This document shows, in pieces, positions 1-8,087 of a stretch of DNA of 45,261 bases. Position numbers and translations under genes: made by a program. The notes beneath the pieces are model-generated. The model did not search any database. It was not told where the DNA came from and saw nothing but the letters and a program-made list of their open reading frames with translations. The DNA comes from Planctomycetota bacterium (GTDB lineage Bacteria > Planctomycetota > UBA1135 > GCA-002686595), in assembly GCA_016779225.1 (NCBI GenBank), contig JADHNZ010000027.1, positions 1 through 45,261 on the forward strand, written 5' to 3'. The stretch's first letter is position 1; the number at the start of each line of letters is the position of its first letter.

Positions 1-692
1 CGCGCCTCTACCGCGGCCGCAGCCGCGTGGCCGGCTTCCGCGGGATCGCGGTGGGCTCGCCCATGGGCCTGCACTACGCCTTCGACGCGCACAACGGGGC
101 CCTGGCGGCGCTCTGGCGCGGGCGGTTCGTTTCGGTGAACTGGAATGGCCAGGGAGCCGGGGACTTCAACCCGCGCGAGCGGACGGAGGACCTCGCGCGG
201 GACACGGCCTTCGTCCGCCTGGGGAGTCCGAACGAGGCCTGGCCCCTGATGCCCCTGCGCACCAAGGAGGTGCGCGTGAACCCCGACCCGACCTACCCGT
301 GGCAGCACGGGTATCGATTCCAGGGGTACCGGTTCGACGAGGGGCGCGTGCCGACGCTGCGCTACGAGGTGGACGGGGCCGCGGTCGAGGACCGCAGCAT
401 CATCGCGACGGTGGACGGCCGCACGGCGCTGGAGCGCAAGCTGACGCTGACCGCTGAGGCCCCCGTGCAGCTGCACTTCCGCCTGCTGACCGGCCCGTTC
501 CAGGTGGAGCCCAGCGGGCGCCTCCGCCGGGGGCGCCTGGCGCTCACTCCGCCTGCGGGCTTCGCCACCTTTGGCCGGCGCTTCACGCGGCCGACCGAGG
601 AGGGCGAGGTCGGCGACCAGGAGATGCTGATGATCCTCGACCTGCCCGTGGGCAAGACCTCCTTCACCCTGCTCTACGAGCTGATCGACTGA
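1..692 (+). CDS. C-terminal fragment of a secreted heme-binding/PQQ-associated protein (5' partial)
   Basis: The reading frame is already open at base 3, so the first GTG (27) is probably internal and the gene begins outside the window. The visible 229 or so residues contain a block with GIAVGSP, LHYAFDA and LWRGRF, then YRFQGYRFDEGRVPTLRYEV. From memory of the family, this pattern is typical of the C-terminal region of planctomycete c-type cytochrome / heme-binding proteins, which are often encoded beside ThuA-like and beta-propeller dehydrogenase-like proteins. No CxxCH is visible in this fragment, so the heme domain, if there is one, lies upstream. The stop TGA shares its A with the ATG of the next gene (TGATG), indicating translational coupling. 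The coding call is firm. The function rests on family resemblance and context. Confidence 0.75.
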   Translation, partial: RLYRGRSRVAGFRGIAVGSPMGLHYAFDAHNGALAALWRGRFVSVNWNGQGAGDFNPRERTEDLARDTAFVRLGSPNEAWPLMPLRTKEVRVNPDPTYPWQHGYRFQGYRFDEGRVPTLRYEVDGAAVEDRSIIATVDGRTALERKLTLTAEAPVQLHFRLLTGPFQVEPSGRLRRGRLALTPPAGFATFGRRFTRPTEEGEVGDQEMLMILDLPVGKTSFTLLYELID

Positions 693-2281
693 TGCTGACC
701 CTGCTGATTCTCTCTGCAAGCGGCGGGATGCTCGCCGCGGGCGGGACCGCGCCGACCGGCGGGATGGTGGCCACCGGCGGGATGGTGGCCACCGGCGGGA
801 CGCCCGCCATCGCACCGCTTGCGAAGCCCGCGCCCGTCGTGGCGCCTCCCGTCGAGGACCTGGGCTCCCGGTGGGGGACCGAGGCGCGCGAGCGCGCGTA
901 CTGGAAGCTCGACCGGCTCCCGATCCCCGAGGGCATCGTCCTCGAGGCCGGGGCGTTCTGCGTGCTCCCTGACGGCCGCATGGCGGCCGGGACGCGGCAC
1001 GGTGATGTCCTCATGCTCTCGGGCATTGACGACCCCGTCGCCGAGCCGCGCGCGGAGCTCTTCGCCACCGGCCTGGACGAGATCTTCGGCCTGTCGCCGA
1101 TCCCTGGCGGGCTGCTCGTGACCCAGAGCTGCGAGGTCACGCGGGTGGTAGACGCCGACGGTGACGGGACGGCCGACCACTACGACGCCCTCTCGAACCG
1201 CTGGGGCTACGAGAACTACCACGAGTACGCCTTCGGCACCGAGCCCGACGCGGCCGGGAATGTGCATGTGGCCCTGGGGCTCTCGGCCTCCTACCACTCC
1301 GAGGCGCTCTTCCGCGGGTGGGTGCTCGAGGTGGCGCCGGACGGCACCACGACTCCGATCGCCAGCGGCCTGCGCAGCCCCGGTGGCATCGGCCGTGATG
1401 AGCACGACCAGCTCTTCTACATCGAGAGCCAGGGCCCCTGGAACAGCTCGTGCAGCCTCAAGGCGATCACGCGCGACTCGTTCCACGGCCATCCGGTCTC
1501 CTACAACTGGTACCCCTTCGCGCCGCACCTGGGGGACGCGCCGCTCCAGCCGGAGTCCGGGACGCGCCTCGTGGACGAGGCCGCGCGGATCCCCGAGCTC
1601 ACGCCCTACGCCGTGATCTTCCCCTACATCCGCATGGGGCGCTCGATCATGGGGTTCGCGACGGACACGACGGGGGGGGACTTCGGACCCTTCGGGGGGC
1701 AGCTGTTCCTGGGCGACTTCAGCCTGTCCGTGATCCTGCGCGCCACCACCGAGCAGGTGGAGGGCGTCTGGCAGGGCGCCTGCTATCCCTTCCGCGAGGG
1801 CCTCTCGACGGGCCTGCTGGATGTGTGCTTCACGCCGGGCGGGGGCCTGCTGGCCGGCGGGACCAACCGCGGCTGGCCTGTGCGGGGAACGGCGCCCTTC
1901 GCCCTCGAGCGGCTCACCTGGACCGGGGCCATGCCCTTCGAGATCGAGCGCGTGACGATCACGCCGGACGGCTTCCGCCTGACCTTCACGCGGCCGGCGG
2001 ATCGGGGCGTGGCGGCGGAGCCGGGGCGCTACCGCCTGAGCACGTTCACCCATCCCTACCACGGAGGCTATGGCGGTCCCGAGGTGGACCAGCAGCAGCT
2101 GGAGGTGACGAGCGTGGAGGTGGCAGAGGACGGCCTGAGCGCCGTGCTGCACCTCGACCGGCTGGTGAAGGGCCACTGCCACGAGCTGGACCTGGACCTC
2201 GTGGCCGAGGACGGCGAGCCGCTCCTGCACCGCCACGCCTACTACACCGTGAACGCGATCCCCAGCGCCTCCCCCCGATGA
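692..2281 (+). CDS. Secreted sorbosone/glucose dehydrogenase-like beta-propeller protein
   Basis: This is a 529-residue protein with a hydrophobic start (MLTLLILSASGG), probably a signal peptide, followed by a Gly-rich stretch with a duplicated GGMVAT unit. Residues of about 70-410 have the repeated pattern of a PQQ-dependent sugar dehydrogenase / sorbosone dehydrogenase-like propeller: PIPEGIVLEAGAFCVLPDGR, ATGLDEIFGL, a calcium-type DADGDGTAD loop, and GLRSPGGIGRDEHDQLFY. The C-terminal 110 residues (FEIERVTITPDGFRLTFTRP, then YRLSTFTHPYHGGYGGPEVD) match a domain that recurs in planctomycete proteins of this kind. Substrate and cofactor cannot be read from sequence. The gene overlaps its upstream neighbour by 1 nt and its downstream ThuA neighbour by 4 nt, so the three are one operon, perhaps for extracellular sugar oxidation. 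Confidence 0.85.
   Translation: MLTLLILSASGGMLAAGGTAPTGGMVATGGMVATGGTPAIAPLAKPAPVVAPPVEDLGSRWGTEARERAYWKLDRLPIPEGIVLEAGAFCVLPDGRMAAGTRHGDVLMLSGIDDPVAEPRAELFATGLDEIFGLSPIPGGLLVTQSCEVTRVVDADGDGTADHYDALSNRWGYENYHEYAFGTEPDAAGNVHVALGLSASYHSEALFRGWVLEVAPDGTTTPIASGLRSPGGIGRDEHDQLFYIESQGPWNSSCSLKAITRDSFHGHPVSYNWYPFAPHLGDAPLQPESGTRLVDEAARIPELTPYAVIFPYIRMGRSIMGFATDTTGGDFGPFGGQLFLGDFSLSVILRATTEQVEGVWQGACYPFREGLSTGLLDVCFTPGGGLLAGGTNRGWPVRGTAPFALERLTWTGAMPFEIERVTITPDGFRLTFTRPADRGVAAEPGRYRLSTFTHPYHGGYGGPEVDQQQLEVTSVEVAEDGLSAVLHLDRLVKGHCHELDLDLVAEDGEPLLHRHAYYTVNAIPSASPR
755..800 (+). repeat. 18-bp in-frame tandem duplication in the beta-propeller gene
   Basis: The unit ACCGGCGGGATGGTGGCC occurs at 755-772 and again at 773-790, with a partial third copy. 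It encodes the repeated GGMVAT near the mature N-terminus of the dehydrogenase-like protein and adds a flexible Gly-rich stretch after the signal peptide. Confidence 0.9.
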
Positions 2282-3312
2282 AGCTCCTCGCTGCCCTCCT
2301 CCTCGTCTCCTGCGCCAGCACGCAGGATGCTCCTCGCATCGAGACCCCGGCGCACCCCGTTCCCGAGGATCCGCGCTGGCTCGTGTTCCCCGCCCAGGGT
2401 GAGCACGCCGATCCGCCGCATGTGGTGTTCGTCGCCGGGGACCAGGAGTACCGCAGCGAGCAGTCCCTGCCCATGCTGGCGCGTCTGTTCGCGGCCAAGC
2501 ACGGGATGCACACCACGGTGCTGTTCAGCCTGGACGGGGAGGGGCGGGTGAACCCGACCCTGCCGATCAAGTGGGAGGAGGACACGGCCGTCCACGACAT
2601 CCCGGGCCTCGAGCACCTCGCGGAGGCGGACCTGGTGGTGTGGTTCACGCGCCTCGTCACCCTGCCCGAGGAGCAGCTCGCGCACCTCTACGCCTACCTC
2701 GACTCGGACCGGCCGCTGATGGCCATGCGCACGGGGAACCACGGCTTCATCGGCTGGGACTACCGCGTGGGCGAGCGGCGGGTGAGCTTCGGGGACGAGA
2801 TCCTCGGCGGCGCGTTCCGCGGCCACCACGGGCGCTGGCACGCGGACTCCACCCTGGCGACCCCGGTGCCCGAGCACGCGGACCACCCGATCCTGCGGGG
2901 GATCGAGACGGTGTGGGGGCCGACGGATGTCTACCGCACCTACCCCGAGGGGGAGGGCCTGCCCGAGGGCTGCACGCCGCTGCTGATGGGCCAGCCCCTG
3001 ATGGCGCGCGAGCGCACCGATCCTCCGAACCCCGACCTGATTCCGCTGCCGGTGGCGTGGACCAAGTCGTTCACCGGGAATGGCGGCGTCCCCAAGCGCG
3101 TGTTCCACACGACCATGGGCAGCGCCAAGGACTGCCAGGACGCGGGCATGCGCCACCTCCTGCTAAACGCCTCCTGGTGGTGCCTCGGCCGCGAGGCCGA
3201 GATCGACCCCGACGCCGATGTGGCGATCGTGGGCGAGTACGCCCCCCTCGCCAGCGGCTTCAACCACGCCCAGCTAGGCGTCGTCCCGCGCCTGCCGGCC
3301 GAGTACCGGTAG
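2278..3312 (+). CDS. ThuA-like domain lipoprotein
   Basis: This is a 344-residue protein starting at the ATG that overlaps the previous stop by 4 nt. The N-terminus MKLLAALLLVSC is a short lipoprotein signal with Cys12 as the likely lipidation site. The body shows the ThuA fold signature of class I glutamine amidotransferase-like proteins: HVVFVAGDQEYRSEQSLPML, a central ADLVVWFTRLVTLPEEQLAHL segment, MAMRTGNHGF, GAFRGHHGRW and a late FHTTMGSAKD. ThuA-like proteins are linked to sugar metabolism (trehalose utilisation in rhizobia, and many polysaccharide loci of Planctomycetota and Verrucomicrobiota), but their biochemical role is unsettled. Coupling to the beta-propeller gene suggests a shared substrate. 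The longer frame running upstream of 2278 is out of frame with that gene and is a shadow. Confidence 0.88.
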   Translation: MKLLAALLLVSCASTQDAPRIETPAHPVPEDPRWLVFPAQGEHADPPHVVFVAGDQEYRSEQSLPMLARLFAAKHGMHTTVLFSLDGEGRVNPTLPIKWEEDTAVHDIPGLEHLAEADLVVWFTRLVTLPEEQLAHLYAYLDSDRPLMAMRTGNHGFIGWDYRVGERRVSFGDEILGGAFRGHHGRWHADSTLATPVPEHADHPILRGIETVWGPTDVYRTYPEGEGLPEGCTPLLMGQPLMARERTDPPNPDLIPLPVAWTKSFTGNGGVPKRVFHTTMGSAKDCQDAGMRHLLLNASWWCLGREAEIDPDADVAIVGEYAPLASGFNHAQLGVVPRLPAEYR

Positions 3313-3523
3313 GGCTCAGGGCCTCCCAAGAGGGGCTCTAGGGCCGCCCGATCGACCATCCGGGTGGCGGTGGCCTCGTTCCGAGGCACGGGACGCATCG
3401 CCTCTCGCGCGTGGATTTGGGCTTGGGCTAACTTGGAGCTTCGGTTGTGGGCCTCGGCCCCTCCGCTTCGCCTAGTTTCGCGCTCCAGGGGACGACCCTG
3501 GACGACCAACCGCATCTTCGCAA
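3313..3523. other. Intergenic region with atypical, lower-GC composition
   Basis: The 211 bases between the ThuA gene and the acyltransferase gene hold no convincing gene. The composition is visibly less GC-rich than the flanks, and this continues through the next gene. Two TANNNT elements (TAACTT at 3429-3434 and TAGTTT at 3473-3478) are possible -10 boxes for the acyltransferase gene, with leaders of about 40-90 nt. No clear -35 or terminator was recognised. An open frame beginning at 3364 reads across this region but translates the downstream gene in a different frame and has no recognisable domain. Confidence 0.4.
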
Positions 3524-4393
3524 GTGCCGGTACGCAGTCTCTATTGGGATGCGTTGAAGGTCTTCGCTGCACTCGCAGTCGTGCTCCTTCACGTCGGTCT
3601 CACTCCAGGGTTCTCCTTGGGAGTTCCCTGCTTCACATACATGCTCGTGCGTCTCGGCGGTCGTCGACCCGGAGAGAGTGCTCCGGCCCTGATTCGTCGG
3701 CACGCAGATCAGCTCCTGCTGCCATGGCTGCTCTGGAGTCTCCTCTACCTGGGGCTGCGAGAACTCAGCCCGGGAGGGCCCACCCCAGGGGGGCCCCGCC
3801 TCTCGGGGCCGCTGATTGGCGGCTACCTCCACCTCTGGTTCCTTCCGTTCGCGTTCAGTCTCCGCGTGGTCTTTCAGTTGTTGGAGGTCGAGGCGTGGAC
3901 TCTTGCGCGACGCTCGAGCCTTTCCATTATCGCCACTCTCGTCGCGTGCGGGCTGTTCCTAGCCGCTGGCCCAGCTCAGGCATTCGAGAATCCTATCCCG
4001 CAGTGGACTGCGGCCCTGCCCGCCGCCGTCATGGCATTCGCAGTGCGGATGGATCCGGGGCGACGCAGAGCGCTGATGAACTGCGCCATCGTCTGCACCT
4101 TCGGACTGGCTCTCGACCTCCATGCTGGGGACATTGCTCTCGTTTGCCTGCTCGTCCTGGTCGACCTTCTGTCGCGCCAGGCACGCACGAGAGCCCCCGC
4201 GTGGATCTCTTGGGGCGCTGACCTCTCCTGGCCGGTCTACCTCATTCATCCGGCAGCAATCGCAGGAGCGGAGGAGGTCTTGGGCCTCACTGGCCGACTC
4301 GAGGTCTTCACATTCGTGATTCTGTCCTCGATTCTCGCTGCTTGGCTGTTGCTTCGCATTGCCCCTCTCTCCCGCTTGCTCCTGCGAAAGTGA
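3524..4393 (+). CDS. Acyltransferase-3 family membrane protein (OafA/WecH-like)
   Basis: This is a 289-residue, strongly hydrophobic protein starting at GTG 3524. The N-terminus (LYWDALKVFAALAVVLLHVG) is the usual first helix of acyltransferase-3 proteins, including the conserved His in the VxxLLHV motif. A basic loop (ALIRRHADQLLLPWLLWSLL) follows, then a series of hydrophobic helices and a late SWPVYLIHPAAI segment also typical of the family. Members move acetyl or other acyl groups onto envelope sugars. At 289 residues it is shorter than the common 330-400, so a helix or two may be missing or the start may be misplaced. Base and codon use differ from all neighbours (more A/T in third positions), suggesting recent acquisition. 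It stands alone between an operon end and a convergent operon. Confidence 0.78.
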   Translation: MPVRSLYWDALKVFAALAVVLLHVGLTPGFSLGVPCFTYMLVRLGGRRPGESAPALIRRHADQLLLPWLLWSLLYLGLRELSPGGPTPGGPRLSGPLIGGYLHLWFLPFAFSLRVVFQLLEVEAWTLARRSSLSIIATLVACGLFLAAGPAQAFENPIPQWTAALPAAVMAFAVRMDPGRRRALMNCAIVCTFGLALDLHAGDIALVCLLVLVDLLSRQARTRAPAWISWGADLSWPVYLIHPAAIAGAEEVLGLTGRLEVFTFVILSSILAAWLLLRIAPLSRLLLRK

Positions 4394-4477
4394 ACGAGCG
4401 AGTGGTCGCCTTGGGGGGAATGGTCAGGGCGAGCCCTTGCGCGACTCGAGTGTGAGTCACCGGCATGCAAGCGGTCC

Positions 4478-6604
4478 CTAGGCCTGGCCGGCCCGGTGGG
4501 CGGGCAGGTAGGCGTTCTTCACATAGTCGCCCACCATGCGGTGGGTGTTGAAGGCGGGGGGGACGGTGCGCAGGGAGGCGCGCATGCGTTGGATCCAGCC
4601 TCGGGGGAGGCCGCCGCGGTCGCGTCTCCAGAAGAGCGGGGCGATCTCCTTCTCTAGGACGGTGAGGAGGGCGCGCGCATCGCGGGCGTCGCGGCGCTCG
4701 GGGTCGGCGAGCTCGCGCTCGTCGCCCACGGCCCAGCCGTTGGTGCCGTCGAAGCTCTCGGGCCACCAGCCGTCGAGGATCGAGGCGTTCAGGCCGCCGT
4801 GGAGGGGAGGCTTCATGCCGCTCGTCCCGCTGGCCTCGTGGGGGCGGATGGGGTTGTTGAGCCAGACATCCGCGCCGGAGGTCAGCATGCGGCCGACCTC
4901 CATGTCGTACTCCTCGAGCAGGGCGACGCGGCCCTCGAAGCCCTCGGCGCGGCTCCACTCGTGGATCTGCTGGGCGTAGCTCTGGCCGCCCCGGTCGTCG
5001 GGGTGGGCCTTGCCGGCGAACACCAGCTGGACGGGCTGGCCGGGCTTGGCGAGCAGGCGCCGCAGGCGCTTGGCCTCGCGGAAGATGAGCGGGGCGCGCT
5101 TGTAGGTGGCGAAGCGCCGCGCAAAGGCCAGGGTGAGCGCGTCCTCGTCGAAGGTGCGCCACGCGGCCGCGACCTCGGCGGCGGGCGCGCCGCGGCGCTC
5201 GGCCTGGCGAGCCAGGCGCGCCCGCACGAAGTGCACGAGGCGCGCCCGCAGGGTCCGGCGCAGCTCCCAGAGCTCCTCGTCGGTGATCGCGTCCACCCGG
5301 CTCCAGGGGTCGTCCGTGGGGCTGGGGGCGTCCCACTTGACCTTCAGACGGCGGGCGTAGAGGTCCTCAGCCTCAGGCGCGAGCCAGGTGCGCACATGGA
5401 CGCCGTTGGTGACCGAGCCGATGGGGACCTCGTCCGGCGTGCAGTCTCCGTAGGCGCCCGTCCACATCTCGCGACTGACGCGCCCGTGGAGGCGGCTGAC
5501 GCCGTTGATCTGGGCGCTGGTCCGCAGGCCGAGGACGGTCATGCACAGCGGCTCGTTCCGATCACCTGCGCGCTCCCGACCGAGGTCCGCGAAGGCCTCG
5601 CGCGAGAGCCCGAGCTCGCGGAGCAGGGGGGCGAGGTGCTTTGCGACTAGGGCCGCCGGATAGCGGTCGTGACCCGCGGGGACTGGAGTGTGGGTGGTGA
5701 AGACGCTGGTGCGGGCCACCTGGGCCCTCGCCGCCTCCAGCGAGGCCCCGCGGGCCACGAGGCGGCGCATGCGCTCCACATTGGCGAAGGCCGCGTGGCC
5801 CTCGTTCAGGTGGACGACGGTCGGGCGCTCGCCCACCGCGTCCAGGGCCAGCATCCCGCCGACGCCCAGCAGGACCTGCTGCCGCAGGCGCAGGTCGGGT
5901 GCTCCCTTGTAGAGGCCCTCCGTCAGCTCGCGGTGGGCCCGCGGCGCGCCCGGCAGGTCGGTGTCGAGCAGGTACAGCGGCACACGCCCCACCTGCAGGC
6001 GCCAGATGCGCGCGCGCACCTCTCCGCGGCCCAGCGGGCAGAGGATCTCCTTGCCCGTGTCCACGAGGGGCAGCTGGCTGGAGTCGTAGCGGGGGTAGAG
6101 GGCGCGCGTCGAGCCATCGCCCTGGAGCTCCTGGATGTAGTACCCGTGCTGATAGAGCAGGCCCACGCCGACGAAGGGGATCCCGAGGTCGGAGGCCGAC
6201 TTCACATGGTCGCCAGCCAGGACGCCGAGTCCGCCCGAGTACTGCGGCAGGCTCTCGTGCAGGGCGTACTCCGAGCAGAAGTACGCCACCCTCAGGCGGG
6301 CGTCCGCGCCGCGATGGCGCCGCGTGAACCAGGCCTTCGTGCCCAGGCGGGCTTCGCGCGCGCGCTCGGCCTCGTCGAACAGGGCGAGCACCGCCGGGTC
6401 CGTCGCGCAGGCCTCGAGGCGCGCGGGGTGCATGCGCTGGAGCGTCGTCAGGGGAGCGTGCTTGGTCGCCTCCCACTCGCGGGGATCAAGGGCGGCGAAG
6501 GCGCGCTTTGCGGCCGGACACCAGGTCCAGCCCAGGTCCATGGCGAGGGTGCGGACGCGGCGCTCGAGGGCCTTGGCCGAGGTGGAGAGGCGGGTGGTCT
6601 GCAT
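4478..6604 (-). CDS. glgP: Alpha-glucan (glycogen/maltodextrin) phosphorylase
   Basis: This is a 708-residue cytoplasmic enzyme of the shorter bacterial alpha-glucan phosphorylase type. It releases glucose 1-phosphate from alpha-1,4-glucans with phosphate and pyridoxal phosphate. Seen in sequence: VAYFCSEYALHESLPQYSGG and LAGDHVKSASDLG near residue 110-140, VVHLNEGHAAF, VFTTHTPVPAGHDRY, SVTNGVHVRTW, and the PLP-site block HEASGTSGMK with the lysine at about residue 598, followed by GGLNASILDGWW. It is the last of three minus-strand alpha-glucan genes, 88 nt after malQ, so it probably phosphorolyses the dextrins that MalQ remodels. The ATG at 6604 has no clear Shine-Dalgarno. The convergent acyltransferase gene ends 84 nt away. 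Confidence 0.95.
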   Translation of the reverse strand: MQTTRLSTSAKALERRVRTLAMDLGWTWCPAAKRAFAALDPREWEATKHAPLTTLQRMHPARLEACATDPAVLALFDEAERAREARLGTKAWFTRRHRGADARLRVAYFCSEYALHESLPQYSGGLGVLAGDHVKSASDLGIPFVGVGLLYQHGYYIQELQGDGSTRALYPRYDSSQLPLVDTGKEILCPLGRGEVRARIWRLQVGRVPLYLLDTDLPGAPRAHRELTEGLYKGAPDLRLRQQVLLGVGGMLALDAVGERPTVVHLNEGHAAFANVERMRRLVARGASLEAARAQVARTSVFTTHTPVPAGHDRYPAALVAKHLAPLLRELGLSREAFADLGRERAGDRNEPLCMTVLGLRTSAQINGVSRLHGRVSREMWTGAYGDCTPDEVPIGSVTNGVHVRTWLAPEAEDLYARRLKVKWDAPSPTDDPWSRVDAITDEELWELRRTLRARLVHFVRARLARQAERRGAPAAEVAAAWRTFDEDALTLAFARRFATYKRAPLIFREAKRLRRLLAKPGQPVQLVFAGKAHPDDRGGQSYAQQIHEWSRAEGFEGRVALLEEYDMEVGRMLTSGADVWLNNPIRPHEASGTSGMKPPLHGGLNASILDGWWPESFDGTNGWAVGDERELADPERRDARDARALLTVLEKEIAPLFWRRDRGGLPRGWIQRMRASLRTVPPAFNTHRMVGDYVKNAYLPAHRAGQA

Positions 6605-6692
6605 GGAGGTGAGGGGGGCGAGGCCTCGAGACCTGCGCTCGAGGCGGTGTTCTTGCGATCGTGCGCGCGCGGCGGCTCGGGGTTGCGGGGAG

Positions 6693-8087
6693 TCAGGTGC
6701 GCAGGAGGCGGTCCGTGGAGTCGAGCAGCGCGCGGGTGCGCGCGGCGAGGGCGGGGCTGAAGTCGGCGGCGGACGGGCGCCAGCGCCAGTTGCCGCTCGG
6801 CTTGCCGGGGATGTTGGTCCGGGCGCTGCCCGGGAGCTCGAGGAGGTCCTGGGCCTGGGCGATGGCCGTGTGGGCCGCGGTAGCGCAGGCCGTGCGCCAG
6901 AGATCCCAGGCGATCGTGGCCGCGGAGCCCCCCGTCAGCGCCAGCGCCCTCTTCCTGGCCTCGGCATCGAGGGTGCGCCACCACCCGCGGGTCGTGTCGT
7001 TGTCGTGGGTGCCCGGATAGACGACGGCGTTCTCGGGGATGCGGTACGGCGCGTCCCCCGAGCCCGGGTGGAACGCCCACTGCAGGATCTTCATGCCGGG
7101 GAGCCCGAAGGCGTCGCGCAGCTCGGCCACGGCGCGGGTGGCGTTGCCGAGGTCCTCGGCCACCAGGGGCAGCCCGGGATGGTCCTGGCGCAGGGCCTCC
7201 AGCAGCTCACGCCCTGGCGTGCGGCCCCAGCGGCCGATGCGCGCGTGGTCGTGGGAGGCCGGGATCTCGAAGGCGTGGTGGAAGCCGATGAAGTGGTCGA
7301 TGCGCACGGCGTCAAACAGCTCCAGCTGGCGCCGGATGCGCGAGCGCCACCAGGCGAACTCCTCGGCCCGATGCGCCCGCCAGGCGTAGTGGGGGTGACC
7401 CCAGCGCTGGCCGTCGGGGGTGAACGGATCCGGAGGACAGCCCGTCACGATCTTCGGCAGGCCCGAGCGGTCGAGGCGGAACAGCTCTGGCCGCGCCTGC
7501 ACATCCACTGAGTCGAGCCCCACGAAGATCGGCGCGTCGCCAAGGAGCCGCACGCGGCGACGGCGCGCGTGGCGGCGCAGGGCCTCCCACTGGACCTGGA
7601 AGCGGTGCTGAAGGAAGCGCTCCTCGAGAGGGTCCGCCGCACGCTCCGCCCAGGGGTCGAGCCAGGGGGCCGCATCGGCACAGAACCGCTCGAAGGCGCG
7701 GTCCCGCCCGCCGACGCGGGCGCTCCAGGCCCGATAGGCCAGCGCGAGGCGGGGGCGCTTGAAGGCCGCCGCCCGGCGGTAGTCGATGCGCCCGCTCTCG
7801 AGGGCGGCAGGAGCCACGAGGTCCTCGGCGGAGAGCAGCCCCTCCTCGGCGAGCAGGTCGAGGGAGAGGTAGAGGGCCTCGCCGGCGAAGGCGCTGGAGG
7901 AGCTGTAAGGGGAGCTGCCGGGCCCGAGGGGACCCACGGGGAGCAGCTGCCACCAGGTGAGCCCCGCCTCGGCGCACCAGTCCACGAGGGCGTGGGCGCC
8001 CGCACCCAGATCGCCCAGGCCGTGGCGCGCAGGCGCGCTGGCGAGGGGCAGCAGCACGCCGCCGGAGCGAGGGAAGGTGGCGCTCAT
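6693..8087 (-). CDS. malQ: 4-alpha-glucanotransferase (amylomaltase, GH77)
   Basis: This is a 464-residue cytoplasmic enzyme that transfers alpha-1,4-glucan segments between acceptors and liberates glucose. GH77 hallmarks are intact: SSPYSSSSAFAGE near residues 58-70, the nucleophile in FDAVRIDHFIGFHHAFEIP (Asp264), the acid/base in LPLVAEDLGN (Glu311), and the third carboxylate in YPGTHDNDTTRGWW (Asp362). It is slightly shorter than the common 480-520 residues but looks complete. The start ATG overlaps the amylase stop by 4 nt (ATGA), so translation is coupled to the secreted or exported amylase encoded upstream. Together with glgP it forms a standard maltodextrin breakdown route. Confidence 0.95.
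   Translation of the reverse strand: MSATFPRSGGVLLPLASAPARHGLGDLGAGAHALVDWCAEAGLTWWQLLPVGPLGPGSSPYSSSSAFAGEALYLSLDLLAEEGLLSAEDLVAPAALESGRIDYRRAAAFKRPRLALAYRAWSARVGGRDRAFERFCADAAPWLDPWAERAADPLEERFLQHRFQVQWEALRRHARRRRVRLLGDAPIFVGLDSVDVQARPELFRLDRSGLPKIVTGCPPDPFTPDGQRWGHPHYAWRAHRAEEFAWWRSRIRRQLELFDAVRIDHFIGFHHAFEIPASHDHARIGRWGRTPGRELLEALRQDHPGLPLVAEDLGNATRAVAELRDAFGLPGMKILQWAFHPGSGDAPYRIPENAVVYPGTHDNDTTRGWWRTLDAEARKRALALTGGSAATIAWDLWRTACATAAHTAIAQAQDLLELPGSARTNIPGKPSGNWRWRPSAADFSPALAARTRALLDSTDRLLRT

Noticed and set aside
674..2236. A 520-codon minus-strand frame opposite the beta-propeller gene
   Set aside because: Low-complexity translation lacking domains. The plus-strand gene is supported by family motifs and operon overlaps.
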